DNA of 39,359 nucleotides from Arthrobacter ruber. Lineage in GTDB: Bacteria > Actinomycetota > Actinomycetes > Actinomycetales > Micrococcaceae. Position numbers and translations under genes: made by a program. Each line of letters opens with the position of its first letter. Within the stretch, counting starts at the first letter, position 1. The notes under the pieces were generated by a model. That model did no database searches. It was not told the origin of the DNA and saw only the letters and a list, made by a program, of their open reading frames with translations. The stretch spans positions 13,423-52,781 of the forward strand of contig NZ_PPTH01000007.1 in the NCBI RefSeq assembly GCF_002954225.1, in the 5' to 3' direction. Shown here in pieces: positions 14,665 to 22,910 of this stretch.

Positions 14665-15630
14665 ATGCGCGCCGCCTACGCAGCCACCCAGTCCCCGGAC
14701 GATCCGCTCGCCGGCCTCACCGTCGGTGACCTCCAGGTACCGGAGGCCCCGGCGGGCTTCCGAAGGGTCAGGGTGGTGGCGTCCTGCCTGAACCACCACG
14801 ACCTGTGGTCCCTGAAGGGCGTGGGACTGCCGGAGGACCGACTGCCGATGGTCCTCGGGTGCGACGCCGCGGGGATCGACGACGACGGCAACGAGGTGAT
14901 CGTGCACGGCGTCGTGTCCTCGCCCGAGTGGCGCGGCGACGAGACCCTCGATCCGAAGCGCTCCCTCCTCTCCGAACGCCATCCGGGCACGATGGCGGAC
15001 TACGTGTGGGTTCCTGGGCGGAACCTGGTGCCGAAGCCCGCGGAGCTGTCCTTCGAGGAGGCGGCATGCCTGCCCACGGCGTGGCTCACGGCGTACCGCA
15101 TGCTGTTCACCGTCTCCCCGGCGGCACCGGGGTCCACGGTGCTGGTGCAGGGTGCGGGCGGCGGCGTGGCGTCCGCGCTGATCGCGCTCGCCGCGGCGGC
15201 GGGCTTCCGTGTGTGGGCGACGAGCCGCACCGCCGCCAAGCGGGAGAGGGCGCTGGAGCTCGGCGCCGAGCAGGCCTTCGACGCCGGTGCCCGGCTGCCC
15301 GAGCGCGTCGACGTCGTCTTCGACTCCGTCGGCGAGGCCACCTGGTCGCACTCCCTGAAGTCGCTCGTCCCCGGGGGGACCGTCGTGACGTGCGGTGCGA
15401 CGAGCGGGCCGGCCCCCTCCGCGGACCTCAACCGGGTGTTCTTCCTCCAGCTGCGCGTGCTCGGTTCGACGATGGGCACGCGGGAGGAACTCGAGCGGCT
15501 CACGCGCTTCCTCGTGGCCACGGGTGTGCGCCCCGTCATCGACACCGTCCTGCCGCTCGACGACGCGGCGGAGGGCTTCCGGCGGATGCTCGAGGGGGAC
15601 GTGTTCGGGAAGATCGTCTTCCGCCACTGA
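14665..15630 (+). CDS. Medium-chain dehydrogenase/reductase, zinc-binding alcohol dehydrogenase or quinone oxidoreductase type
   Basis: Encodes 321 residues of the MDR superfamily. The N-terminal GroES-like domain contains VVASCLNHHDLWSLKGVG and LGCDAAGIDDDGNEVIVHG; the nucleotide-binding Rossmann motif is VLVQGAGGGVASALIALAA, followed by WATSRTAAKRERALELGAE and the VDVVFDSVGEATW strand. The structural zinc lobe with four cysteines is absent, which resembles quinone oxidoreductase-like members, so the substrate is uncertain. The ATG at 14665 is chosen because GAAGGAGC lies six bases upstream; an earlier GTG at 14620 lies before that site. It is monocistronic, flanked by bL37 divergently and by a bidirectional terminator. 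Confidence 0.85.
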   Translation: MRAAYAATQSPDDPLAGLTVGDLQVPEAPAGFRRVRVVASCLNHHDLWSLKGVGLPEDRLPMVLGCDAAGIDDDGNEVIVHGVVSSPEWRGDETLDPKRSLLSERHPGTMADYVWVPGRNLVPKPAELSFEEAACLPTAWLTAYRMLFTVSPAAPGSTVLVQGAGGGVASALIALAAAAGFRVWATSRTAAKRERALELGAEQAFDAGARLPERVDVVFDSVGEATWSHSLKSLVPGGTVVTCGATSGPAPSADLNRVFFLQLRVLGSTMGTREELERLTRFLVATGVRPVIDTVLPLDDAAEGFRRMLEGDVFGKIVFRH

Positions 15631-15644
15631 GCAGTCCCCGGACA

Positions 15645-15686
15645 CACGGGAAGGGACCCTCCGTTCGCGGAGGATCCCTTCCCGTG
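15645..15686. terminator. Bidirectional terminator with TTCG loop
   Basis: A 19-position stem with one A/C mismatch and a TTCG tetraloop: CACGGGAAGGGA pairs with TCCCTTCCCGTG, then CCTCCG with CGGAGG. It lies between the convergent stops of the oxidoreductase gene (15630) and the peptide transporter ATPase (15698). Confidence 0.8.
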
Positions 15687-15697
15687 GTGCGGCGTCG

Positions 15698-17479
15698 CTA
15701 GTCGACGGCGCCCGCCGCGATGAGGGCGGAGCGCTGCTCCCGGCGCAGCGCCTGATGCGCCGGGTCCGGCACCGGCGCCGCTGCGAGCAGGCGGCGCGTA
15801 TAGGGATCGCGCGGGTACTTCAAGATCTGCTCGGTGCTGCCCTGTTCCACGAGGATGCCCTTGTTCAGCACCGCGATGTGGCTCGCGAGCAGCTCGACGA
15901 CGGCGAGGTCGTGGCTCACGAACAGGCATGCGAAGCCCCGTTCCCGCTGGAGGTCCTGCAGCAGCTCCAGGACCTTCGCCTGCACCGACACGTCGAGGGC
16001 CGACGTCGGCTCGTCGGCCACGAGGAGGTCCGGGCGGAGCGACAGGGCGCGGGCGATGCCCACGCGCTGGCGCTGTCCACCGGAGAGCTCGTGCGGGTAC
16101 CGGTTGCGGAACGCGACCGGCAGCTGCACGTCCTCCAGCAGGGCCGCCACGCGCTTGTCCAGCTCGGCGCGGCCCGGCTTCTCGTGCAGGAGCAGTGGCT
16201 CGCCGATGCTCTCGCCGATCGAGAGCCTCGGGTTGAGGGAGGCCGCCGGGTCCTGGAACACGATCGCGAACTTCTTGCGCAGCGGCAGCAGCTGCCGCGC
16301 GCTGAGGTCCGTGATGTCCGTGCCGCCGATCCGGACCTTGCCGCCGGAGGTCTTGATCAGGCCGGTCACCGCGCGGGCGATGGTCGACTTGCCCGAGCCC
16401 GACTCACCCACCAGGCCCAGGACCTCGCCCGGGTTGATGGTGAGCGAGACCCCCGAGACCGCCTTGAAGGCCGGCTGGCGGAACCGGCCGGGGTACTCGA
16501 TGTCCACGTCGGTGAGCTCGAGGGCGGGCACGACGCCGGACGCGGTGTGCGTGGCCTGCGCTCGCAGCGCCGCCTCCGCGTACTCCTCGTGGATGCTCGC
16601 GTGCCCGTCGACCACCTCGACGTCGCTGAGGACGCCGCCCACCTTCGAGCCGAGGTGGGGCACGGCTCCGAGGAGCTGCTTGGTGTAGGCCTCGGCCGGC
16701 GCCGCGAACAGCTGCGCGGTGGGCGCCGCCTCCACGATCCGGCCCCGCTCCATGACGACCACGTGGTCGGCGAGATCGGCCACCACGCCCATGTCATGGG
16801 TGATGAGCAGCACGGCGCTGTTGAGGCGCTTGTTGAGCTTGCGCATGAGGTCGAGGACCTCGGCCTGCACGGTGACGTCCAGCGCCGTCGTCGGCTCGTC
16901 CGCGATGAGCAGCATGGGGTCGTTGGCGAGGGCGATGGCGATCATGGCGCGCTGGCGCTGGCCGCCGGAGAACTGGTGGGGGAAGGAGTCGTAGCGGCGC
17001 TCGGCCTCCGGGATCTCGACCATGCGCAGCAGCTCGATGGCACGCTTCTTCGCCTGGGCGGGGGAGAGCTCGGTGTGCTGCTCGACGGCCTCGCGGATCT
17101 GCTCGCCGACGGTCAGCACGGGGTTCAGGGCGGTCATGGGCTCCTGGAAGATCATGGCGATGTCGTTGCCCCGGACGCGCCGCAGCGTGCTCTGCGACGC
17201 TCCGATCAGTTCCTTCCCGAGCATCTTCGCACTGCCCGAGGACCGCCCGTTGCGAGGGAGGAGGCCCAGCAGGGCCATGGAGGACATGCTCTTGCCCGAT
17301 CCTGATTCGCCCACGATCGCGAGGATCTCCCCGGGGTGGATCTCGTAGGAGACGTCCTCGGCGGCCATGACCCACTCGTTGTCGACGTTGAACTCGACGC
17401 CGAGGCCCTTCACCGCGAGGATGGGGCCGTTGCCGACCGGCGCTTGCTCGTCGGAGATGATGACGGAACTGGTGCTCAT
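15698..17479 (-). CDS. Peptide ABC transporter ATPase, fused OppD-OppF type
   Basis: Encodes 593 residues containing two complete ATPase halves, equivalent to OppD and OppF joined. First half: Walker A GESGSGKS at 57-64, signature FSGGQRQR, Walker B LLIADEPTTALD. Second half: Walker A GESGSGKS from residue 358, signature LSGGQRQR, Walker B LLVADEPTSALD. Each half has its own C-terminal oligopeptide-transporter extension (IVEAAPTAQLF, LVEQGSTEQIL with YTRRLLAA). Fused ATPases are common in Actinobacteria. The ATG shares one base with the stop of the preceding permease gene (TAATG). It is the last gene of the importer operon. Confidence 0.95.
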   Translation of the reverse strand: MSTSSVIISDEQAPVGNGPILAVKGLGVEFNVDNEWVMAAEDVSYEIHPGEILAIVGESGSGKSMSSMALLGLLPRNGRSSGSAKMLGKELIGASQSTLRRVRGNDIAMIFQEPMTALNPVLTVGEQIREAVEQHTELSPAQAKKRAIELLRMVEIPEAERRYDSFPHQFSGGQRQRAMIAIALANDPMLLIADEPTTALDVTVQAEVLDLMRKLNKRLNSAVLLITHDMGVVADLADHVVVMERGRIVEAAPTAQLFAAPAEAYTKQLLGAVPHLGSKVGGVLSDVEVVDGHASIHEEYAEAALRAQATHTASGVVPALELTDVDIEYPGRFRQPAFKAVSGVSLTINPGEVLGLVGESGSGKSTIARAVTGLIKTSGGKVRIGGTDITDLSARQLLPLRKKFAIVFQDPAASLNPRLSIGESIGEPLLLHEKPGRAELDKRVAALLEDVQLPVAFRNRYPHELSGGQRQRVGIARALSLRPDLLVADEPTSALDVSVQAKVLELLQDLQRERGFACLFVSHDLAVVELLASHIAVLNKGILVEQGSTEQILKYPRDPYTRRLLAAAPVPDPAHQALRREQRSALIAAGAVD

Positions 17480-18513
17480 TACTGCTTCACCCTTGTCTGC
17501 TTGGGGTCGAACGCGTCACGCAGGCCGTCACCGATGAAGTTGACGGCGAGGGCGATGCCGATGATGAACGCTCCGGGCCACAGGAACAGCCACGGCCGGA
17601 CCGTGAGGGCCGAGCGGTTGTCGTTGATGGCCTTGCCGAGCGAGGTGTCCGGCGCCGTGACGCCGAGACCCAGGTAGCTCAGGGCGGTCTCCAGCAGGAT
17701 CGCGCTCGAGATGGCCAGCGTCGTCGAGACGATGATCACGCCCACCGTGTTGGGGAGGATATGGCGGAAGATGATGCGGGCCGAGCTCGCACCCACGGAC
17801 TTCGCGGACTCCACGAACTCCTTCTCCCGCAGCGACAGGAACTCGCCGCGGACGAGCCGGGCCAGCCCGGTCCATGTCACGGCGCCGAGGAACAGGGCGA
17901 AGGGGATGATGCCGTGCTTCGCGACGATACCGGCGACCGCGGCTGCGATGACGACCGTCGGGATGGTGATGACGACGTCGGTGATCCGCATGAGGAACGC
18001 CTCGGTCCAGCCGCGGAAGTAGCCGGCGATCGCGCCGACCGTGGTGCCGATGACCATGGCCACGAGGCCCACGATGAACGCGATGATGAGCGAGGTCTGC
18101 GTGCCGCGCATCGTCAGGGCGAAGTAGTCGCGGCCGAGGACGTCCTGGCCGAAGGGGTGCTCGCCGAGGCTGAAGGGCCACAGCGTCAGGGTCGGCCGGC
18201 CCTCGTTGAACCGGTCCGCGAGGACGTCGTAGTCCTTGTTCCACCACCCGGGGATGCCGGCGAAGCCGATCGAGGTGAAGGCGAGCAGGAAGATCAGGGC
18301 CAGCAGGGCGATGCCGGCGAGGGCGCCCTTGTGCCGGAAGAAGCGCTCCCTGATGAGGCGGCCCTGGCTCTTCGCCTCGGTGGTGCGGATGCGGTCGGTC
18401 TGCTCCCGAGTGGGGGTCGCCGTCGCGATGTCGGTGTCCTGGCTCTGCAGGGTCATCTCCGACAGCTCGACGGACGCGCGGGAGTCGTCCCGCGGGGAAT
18501 CGTTTCTGGTCAT
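17479..18513 (-). CDS. Peptide ABC transporter permease, OppC/DppC type
   Basis: Encodes 344 residues. A hydrophilic N-terminus of about 60 residues (TEAKSQGRLIRERFFRHKGA) precedes six membrane segments. The permease signature EAA loop is visible as EFVESAKSVGASSARIIFRHILPN, followed by ISSAILLETALSYLGLG and the family-typical PDTSLG. The ATG at 18513 is chosen because the preceding permease ends eight bases upstream; a longer open frame extending to 19851 is only a shadow of that gene. It pairs with the OppB-like subunit to form the translocation channel in the cytoplasmic membrane. Confidence 0.95.
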   Translation of the reverse strand: MTRNDSPRDDSRASVELSEMTLQSQDTDIATATPTREQTDRIRTTEAKSQGRLIRERFFRHKGALAGIALLALIFLLAFTSIGFAGIPGWWNKDYDVLADRFNEGRPTLTLWPFSLGEHPFGQDVLGRDYFALTMRGTQTSLIIAFIVGLVAMVIGTTVGAIAGYFRGWTEAFLMRITDVVITIPTVVIAAAVAGIVAKHGIIPFALFLGAVTWTGLARLVRGEFLSLREKEFVESAKSVGASSARIIFRHILPNTVGVIIVSTTLAISSAILLETALSYLGLGVTAPDTSLGKAINDNRSALTVRPWLFLWPGAFIIGIALAVNFIGDGLRDAFDPKQTRVKQ

Positions 18514-18521
18514 GATGGGTC

Positions 18522-20054
18522 CTAGCTCAGGGTGATGCGCGGGTCGAGGAACGCGTAGGCGATGTCGGCGAGCATGTTGAACAGCACGGCCGCCGTGCCG
18601 ACGACGAGGAAGAAGGCCATGACGGGCCCCGGGTCCACGTGGTCGATGCCGTCGACGAACATCTTGCCCATGCCGTTCCAGCCGAAGACCTGCTCCGTGA
18701 TGACGGCGCCGCCGAGGACGCCGGCGAAGTCGAACGCCATGAGCGTGGTGATGGGGATCATCGCGTTGCGGAAGGCGTGCTTCACGAGCACGGTGCGCTC
18801 GCTGAGACCCTTGGCGCGGGCCGTCCGGATGTAGTCCTGGTTCATGACGTCCAGCTGGCTGGCCCTCGTGTAGCGCGTGTAGGTGGCGAAGGAGATCAGC
18901 GTCAGGGCGATGGTCGGCAGGATGAGGTGCAGCGCGAAGTCGAGGTTGATCTCCCAGAACGTCCCCGCCAGGTTCGCCGACTGCGAGCCTGTCGTCGGGA
19001 TGGGCCGGCCACCGGCCTTCGCGGACAGCGTCGGGTACGCCTGGAGGAGGCGGTCGACCACGATCAGGAGGCCCACCGATACCGCGATGACGGCACCGAT
19101 CTTGGCGGCCTGCGCGCGGAACGGTCCACCGACCACACCGGCCACGAGGTAGGCCACGACGGCGGTCACGACGACGAGCGCCAGCACGATGAACCAGTTG
19201 GGGTTCTCCAGCAGCGGGATCGAGACGAGATAGCCGATGAAGCTGACCGCGGCGGCGGCGAGCGCCGCGTGCAGGACCCGGCGACGCCGGAACCCGGCGA
19301 GCAGGGCCGTCCAGAGGACGGCGACACCCGCCGCGGAGACGAGCATCCCGAGGAGGCCGAAGCCCGGCTTGGTGAACCAGCCCGTGACGAGCAGGAGGTA
19401 CAGGGCGAGTGCCGTGGCGACGGCCGCGACCCCGAAGACCATCAGCCGGCGTCGGCGGTCGCCGCCGACGACGACCGCCCAGACGACACCGGCGATCACC
19501 CCTATCAGGGCGATGGTCAGATACGAGAACTGTGGATTCGCGAGCCACGTGTTGAGGTCGATCGCCATGTACTGCTTGAGCAGCGTCGAGAGCCAGAACA
19601 GGGGGAGCGAGAAGAGCAGGAAGGAGAGGAAGGTGACCGAGTAGTCGAACACGCTGTACTGGCGGATCGCGGTGACGATGCCCACGACCACGCCGAGGAT
19701 GAGGGCGAGGACGGTCGCCACGACGACGAGTCGCAGCGTGGAGCCCATCGCGTTCTCGAGCTGCGGGAGGACGGCCGCGCCGGTGCGGTCCTGGCCCAGG
19801 GTGCAGCTGATGCCGCCGGGGACGAGGCAGTGGCCCACGTCCTGCAGCCACAGGAAGTAGCGGGGGATCGGGGGGACGTCGAGGTTCATGGCCTCGGTCC
19901 GGGCCGCGATCGTGGCGGCCTTCTCCGGTCCGTTGGTCTCCCCGAGGTCCTCGAAGGGATCGCCGGAGGAGATCGTGAGGAAGTACATCAGCGTGGTCGC
20001 TGCGAGCATGATGAAGAACGAGATGACGGATCGCTTGGCGATGAAGTAGAACAC
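18522..20054 (-). CDS. Peptide ABC transporter permease, OppB/DppB type, with large membrane insert
   Basis: Encodes 510 residues, against about 310-340 for ordinary DppB/OppB. The N-terminus (first helix plus a periplasmic loop with the PRYFLWL segment) and C-terminus (EAA loop YIRTARAKGLSERTVLVKHAFRNAM, then VLGGAVITEQVF, MAFFLVVGTAAVLFNMLADIAYAFLDPRI) are standard. Between about residues 175 and 360 lies an extra block with about six additional hydrophobic segments, for example YLTIALIGVIAGVVWAVV, LMVFGVAAVATALALYLLL and WFIVLALVVVTAVVAYLVAG. The reading frame is intact and codon use looks normal, so it is not a sequencing artefact of two genes. Its role is unknown. Confidence 0.92.
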   Translation of the reverse strand: MFYFIAKRSVISFFIMLAATTLMYFLTISSGDPFEDLGETNGPEKAATIAARTEAMNLDVPPIPRYFLWLQDVGHCLVPGGISCTLGQDRTGAAVLPQLENAMGSTLRLVVVATVLALILGVVVGIVTAIRQYSVFDYSVTFLSFLLFSLPLFWLSTLLKQYMAIDLNTWLANPQFSYLTIALIGVIAGVVWAVVVGGDRRRRLMVFGVAAVATALALYLLLVTGWFTKPGFGLLGMLVSAAGVAVLWTALLAGFRRRRVLHAALAAAAVSFIGYLVSIPLLENPNWFIVLALVVVTAVVAYLVAGVVGGPFRAQAAKIGAVIAVSVGLLIVVDRLLQAYPTLSAKAGGRPIPTTGSQSANLAGTFWEINLDFALHLILPTIALTLISFATYTRYTRASQLDVMNQDYIRTARAKGLSERTVLVKHAFRNAMIPITTLMAFDFAGVLGGAVITEQVFGWNGMGKMFVDGIDHVDPGPVMAFFLVVGTAAVLFNMLADIAYAFLDPRITLS

Positions 20055-20101
20055 GTGGGGGCTCCTAGGAAACGGTGCTGGCTGGCGCGCGGCCGGGCAC
20101 A

Positions 20102-20133
20102 GGGACGGGCAGGCCCGAGGGCCTGCCCGTCCT
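20102..20133 (-). terminator. Hairpin after the peptide-binding protein gene
   Basis: GGACGGGCAGGCC (20103-20115) pairs with GGCCTGCCCGTCC (20120-20132), a perfect 13-bp stem with a CGAG loop. There is no T-tract on the minus strand. It sits between the binding-protein gene and the permease gene, so it more likely stabilises the upstream message or attenuates read-through, giving more binding protein than channel. Confidence 0.6.
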
Positions 20134-20156
20134 CATGCGTGATCCGGAGAGAGCGA

Positions 20157-21941
20157 TCAGGCCTGCTTCGTCCAGCTGTAGGCATTCCAGGTGATGCCGG
20201 TCTGCGTGGGGTTCATCTCCACGCCCTCGAGCTTCGAGGAGTGCGCGATGATGTCGGCGTTGGCGTAGAGCACCACGTTGTACTGGGTCTCGGCGAGGCG
20301 CTGCTCGAGCTCGGTCTTGAGCGCAGGCACCTTGTCGGCGTCAGTGGTGGTGGCGATCTCCGTCCACAGGCGGTCGACCTCGGGATCGGTGTAGCCACCG
20401 AAGTTCTGCTCGCCACCGGTCACGTAGATCGACTGACCGGAGGCGACCAGACCGGATCCGGCCCAGCCGAACAGGACGGCGTCCCAGGCGCCGGGCTGGG
20501 AGAGCTTGGCGCTCCACTCGGCCTCGGGCTGCGGGACGATCTCGAAACCGGCCTTGTCGCAGGAGTCCTTGACGAGGGCCACCATGTCGGCGCGGAGCTG
20601 GCTCGTGGCGGCGTACATGAGGCTGACCTTCACGGGCTCGGTCTTGCCGGCCTCGGCCAGGAGCTTCTTGGCCCCCTCGATGTCGGCGGAACCGTCACCC
20701 TGGGCGGCTTCGGCGCCGTCGAGGACCGTCTCGTAGTCGGGCTGGCCCGGCTGGTACTCGCGCAGGTTCATGACCGTCCCCTCGGGGTCGATCGGGGTCA
20801 CGAACTTGTCGACCATGTCGGCGCGGGGCGTGCAGGCGTTGAAGGCCTGGCGCACCTTGACGTCCTCGAAGACGGCGCCGGGGCGCTGGTCGAGGTCGAT
20901 GTGCGAGAAGGTCAGCGAGGTCCCGGTGTCGACCGTGACGGTCTCACCGATCTGCTCGAGGGCGGCCTTCGTGTCCACGGAGGGGCTGGACGGGTCGATG
21001 ACGTCCACGTCGCCGTTCTGCAGGGCCTGGACGGCCTCCTCGTCGACGATGGTCTTGAAGACGATGGTGTCGGTCTTGCCGGCACGCTCCTCGCCCCAGT
21101 ACTTGTCGTTCTTGACGAGGGTGAGCGTGCCGTTGGTGGCGTTGTCCAGCTTGTAGGGGCCGGAGGAGGGCAGCAGTGCGAGGTCCGGGAGGGTGGGGAG
21201 ATCCGCCTCGTAGTCCCAGCCCGTGTTCCAGAACTCCGCCACCGGCGTGAGCGCGGCGACGTCCTTGTTCTGGATGGCATCGACGAGCGCGGCGCCGTCA
21301 CCCTCGGTGGACAGTCCGCCCTGCTCGGCCGCGATGTGCGCGGGCACGATCAGGTCGCCGGTGAGCAGTGCCTCCCAGTCGGCGTACGGCTCGTTGAAGA
21401 CGAGCTCGAACTCCTTGTCGCCCGGCTCACCCTCGATCATCTTGGTCTGGGCGAAGCCGTTGGTGGACGAGGCCTTGAACAGGTCCGACTCGGCGCCCGT
21501 CTCGGGATCCGTGACACCGCTGGGGTTCGTGCCGGACATGGCGGCCCAGGTGAGCAGGAGGTCGTCGTAGTCGATCGGGACACCATCGGACCAGACAGCA
21601 TCTTCGTCGATGGTGTACTTGATCGTCAGCGGGTCGTCGCTGACCTTCTCGTAGGTGCCGAAGTCCGGGTTGGCTTCCAGCTCGCCGGCCGCGGTGAAGG
21701 CCGCGAAGCCGCTCGTGGTCAGGTTGCTCACGTAGCCGTTGTACACGGAGTTGGTGGCGGCGGTGTTGCCGTTGTAACCCGTCGGTGCCTGGCTGATCGC
21801 GATGTTGATCGTCGTCGCCAGGTTCTCCGTGGCACCTTCCGATGCCGGGCTCTCGGCCGTCCCGCCCGCCGATCCACAGGCGCTCAGCATGAGCGCTCCG
21901 ATGGACAGTGCGGCGAGCGTCGTAGCGCGCTTATTACGCAT
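20157..21941 (-). CDS. Oligopeptide-binding lipoprotein (SBP family 5)
   Basis: Encodes 594 residues of the OppA/DppA-like SBP_bac_5 family. The signal peptide MRNKRATTLAALSIGALML ends in the lipobox LSAC. Family landmarks are DPLTIKYTIDEDAVWSDGVP (ligand-binding start), DDLLLTWAAMSG, YKLDNATNGTLTLVKND, and VRQAFNACTPRADMVDKF. It captures peptides outside the membrane and hands them to the two permeases. The ATG at 21941 begins the signal peptide and follows AAGGACT (21948-21954); 25 further upstream codons in the open frame are discounted. It heads the four-gene importer operon. A TATGCT -10-like hexamer lies at 22029-22034 on the minus strand. Confidence 0.94.
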   Translation of the reverse strand: MRNKRATTLAALSIGALMLSACGSAGGTAESPASEGATENLATTINIAISQAPTGYNGNTAATNSVYNGYVSNLTTSGFAAFTAAGELEANPDFGTYEKVSDDPLTIKYTIDEDAVWSDGVPIDYDDLLLTWAAMSGTNPSGVTDPETGAESDLFKASSTNGFAQTKMIEGEPGDKEFELVFNEPYADWEALLTGDLIVPAHIAAEQGGLSTEGDGAALVDAIQNKDVAALTPVAEFWNTGWDYEADLPTLPDLALLPSSGPYKLDNATNGTLTLVKNDKYWGEERAGKTDTIVFKTIVDEEAVQALQNGDVDVIDPSSPSVDTKAALEQIGETVTVDTGTSLTFSHIDLDQRPGAVFEDVKVRQAFNACTPRADMVDKFVTPIDPEGTVMNLREYQPGQPDYETVLDGAEAAQGDGSADIEGAKKLLAEAGKTEPVKVSLMYAATSQLRADMVALVKDSCDKAGFEIVPQPEAEWSAKLSQPGAWDAVLFGWAGSGLVASGQSIYVTGGEQNFGGYTDPEVDRLWTEIATTTDADKVPALKTELEQRLAETQYNVVLYANADIIAHSSKLEGVEMNPTQTGITWNAYSWTKQA

Positions 21942-22028
21942 TGAGATAGTCCTTACTGTGCTTGGCGCGAGGGGCCAAGGGATGCCCCACGAGGCGGATT
22001 GCTGCAGTGACGGCAATCACACTGGGCC

Positions 22029-22034
22029 AGCATA
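22029..22034 (-). promoter_or_regulatory. Candidate -10 box of the peptide importer operon
   Basis: TATGCT on the minus strand about 88 bases before the ATG at 21941. No convincing -35 box. The rest of 21942-22121 holds no recognisable gene. Confidence 0.3.
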
Positions 22035-22121
22035 GCGAAGGTTCGTTGCCTCCGGACACTCAGCGAACCATTCCTAACCCATTCGTTACCTCGGTGAAAC
22101 ATAAGGTCGCTGCGCAAACGA

Positions 22122-22154
22122 AAAGCCCCGGGAGGACCGTGTCCCCGGGGCTTT
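22122..22154 (-). terminator. Intrinsic terminator after the SGNH-fold gene
   Basis: AAAGCCCCGGG (22122-22132) pairs with CCCGGGGCTTT (22144-22154), 11 bp with an 11-base loop. On the minus strand the stem ends in a T-rich run (GGGGCTTTTCGTTTGC). It starts 17 bases after the stop codon at 22171. Confidence 0.85.
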
Positions 22155-22170
22155 CCGGCGTGCTGGTGCC

Positions 22171-22770
22171 TTATTCTGGTGCCGGCACGTCCAGCCACTG
22201 GAACCAGCCGCGGTGCAGCACGAGCCATGCCATGAGGCCGTAGCCGGCCTGGCCCGGGGTGCCGCCGTTCGACGCGAGGTCGTGGCGCCACTGCTCGTGG
22301 GCCAGCAGCGGGGTGAACGTGTCCACGAAGACGTGCTTGCGGCGCGTGGTGACGTCGCCGAAGGCGGCCGAGAGATCGGCCAGGCGGCGGTTGCGCTCGG
22401 GATCCAGACCCGGGGGAGGGCCCACGACGAGCACCTTGACGCTCATCTGCGAGGCTCCGTCGAGGATGTTCGCCAGGTTGAGACGGCTCCTGGCCGTGGA
22501 CAGCTCGAGGTCGAGGTCCCGGTCCGAGAGGCCGATCACCAGGCGGTTCTCGAAACCGTCGCCGAAGCGCCGCCCCGCCTCCTGCAGCCAGCGGTTGGCG
22601 AGGGACTCGGTCCCCTCCCCGGGGGCCGCGAGGCTGTAGGCCTCCAGGGAGGCGCCGTCGGGCCGGGTGCGGGCCATCACGCGTCCGAGCCAGCCGAGCG
22701 CCCGTGGATCACCGAGCCCCGCGAGGAGTTCGTCGCCCACTGCTGCTAGCCGGATTCTGCGTTGTTCCAC
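22171..22770 (-). CDS. SGNH/GDSL-fold protein lacking the catalytic residues
   Basis: Encodes 199 residues from GTG at 22770. The layout is that of GDSL (SGNH) hydrolases: block I near the N-terminus (LAAVGDELLAGLG), a central strand RLVIGLSDRD where GxND is expected, VKVLVVGPPP, and the C-terminal block NGGTPGQAGYGLMAW where DGxHP..GY is expected. The key residues are all changed: block I Ser is Glu14, the oxyanion Asn is Ser82, and the C-terminal Asp and His are Asn168 and Thr171. The reading frame is intact, so it looks like a maintained non-enzymatic member, not a decayed gene. It lies downstream of kgd but is separated from it by a terminator. Confidence 0.75.
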   Translation of the reverse strand: MEQRRIRLAAVGDELLAGLGDPRALGWLGRVMARTRPDGASLEAYSLAAPGEGTESLANRWLQEAGRRFGDGFENRLVIGLSDRDLDLELSTARSRLNLANILDGASQMSVKVLVVGPPPGLDPERNRRLADLSAAFGDVTTRRKHVFVDTFTPLLAHEQWRHDLASNGGTPGQAGYGLMAWLVLHRGWFQWLDVPAPE

Positions 22771-22865
22771 TGGTCCCTCGGTGTGCTGGTCGTCGTACGG
22801 AGTCGGATGGGTTTGGGCGGAGCCGGGGTGCCGTGACGGCAGGGTCCCGTTCCCGCCTTAAAAAC

Positions 22866-22893
22866 GTCGGGTGGGGCCGGAGCCCCACCCGAC
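22866..22893 (-). terminator. Intrinsic terminator of kgd
   Basis: GTCGGGTGGGGC (22866-22877) pairs perfectly with GCCCCACCCGAC (22882-22893) around a CGGA loop. On the minus strand it is followed by GTTTTAAGG, a T-tract. It lies 18 bases after the kgd stop codon. Confidence 0.9.
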
Positions 22894-22910
22894 ATCATAC
22901 TGACGGCTTG

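Noticed and set aside
18497..18522. SigR-type promoter at GGAAT near 18497 (plus strand)
   Set aside because: The bases after an 18-base spacer are GTC, not GTT, and the site points away from any plus-strand gene.
17479..19851. 790-codon version of the OppC permease
   Set aside because: The N-terminal 446 codons are a shadow of the OppB gene. The ATG at 18513 has the right context, eight bases after the OppB stop.
18639..21944. 1101-codon open frame antisense to the peptide importer genes
   Set aside because: It mirrors three well-supported minus-strand genes. Its translation is low-complexity (Arg, Gly, Asp, Glu, Val-rich) with no domain, as expected for a GC-rich shadow frame.
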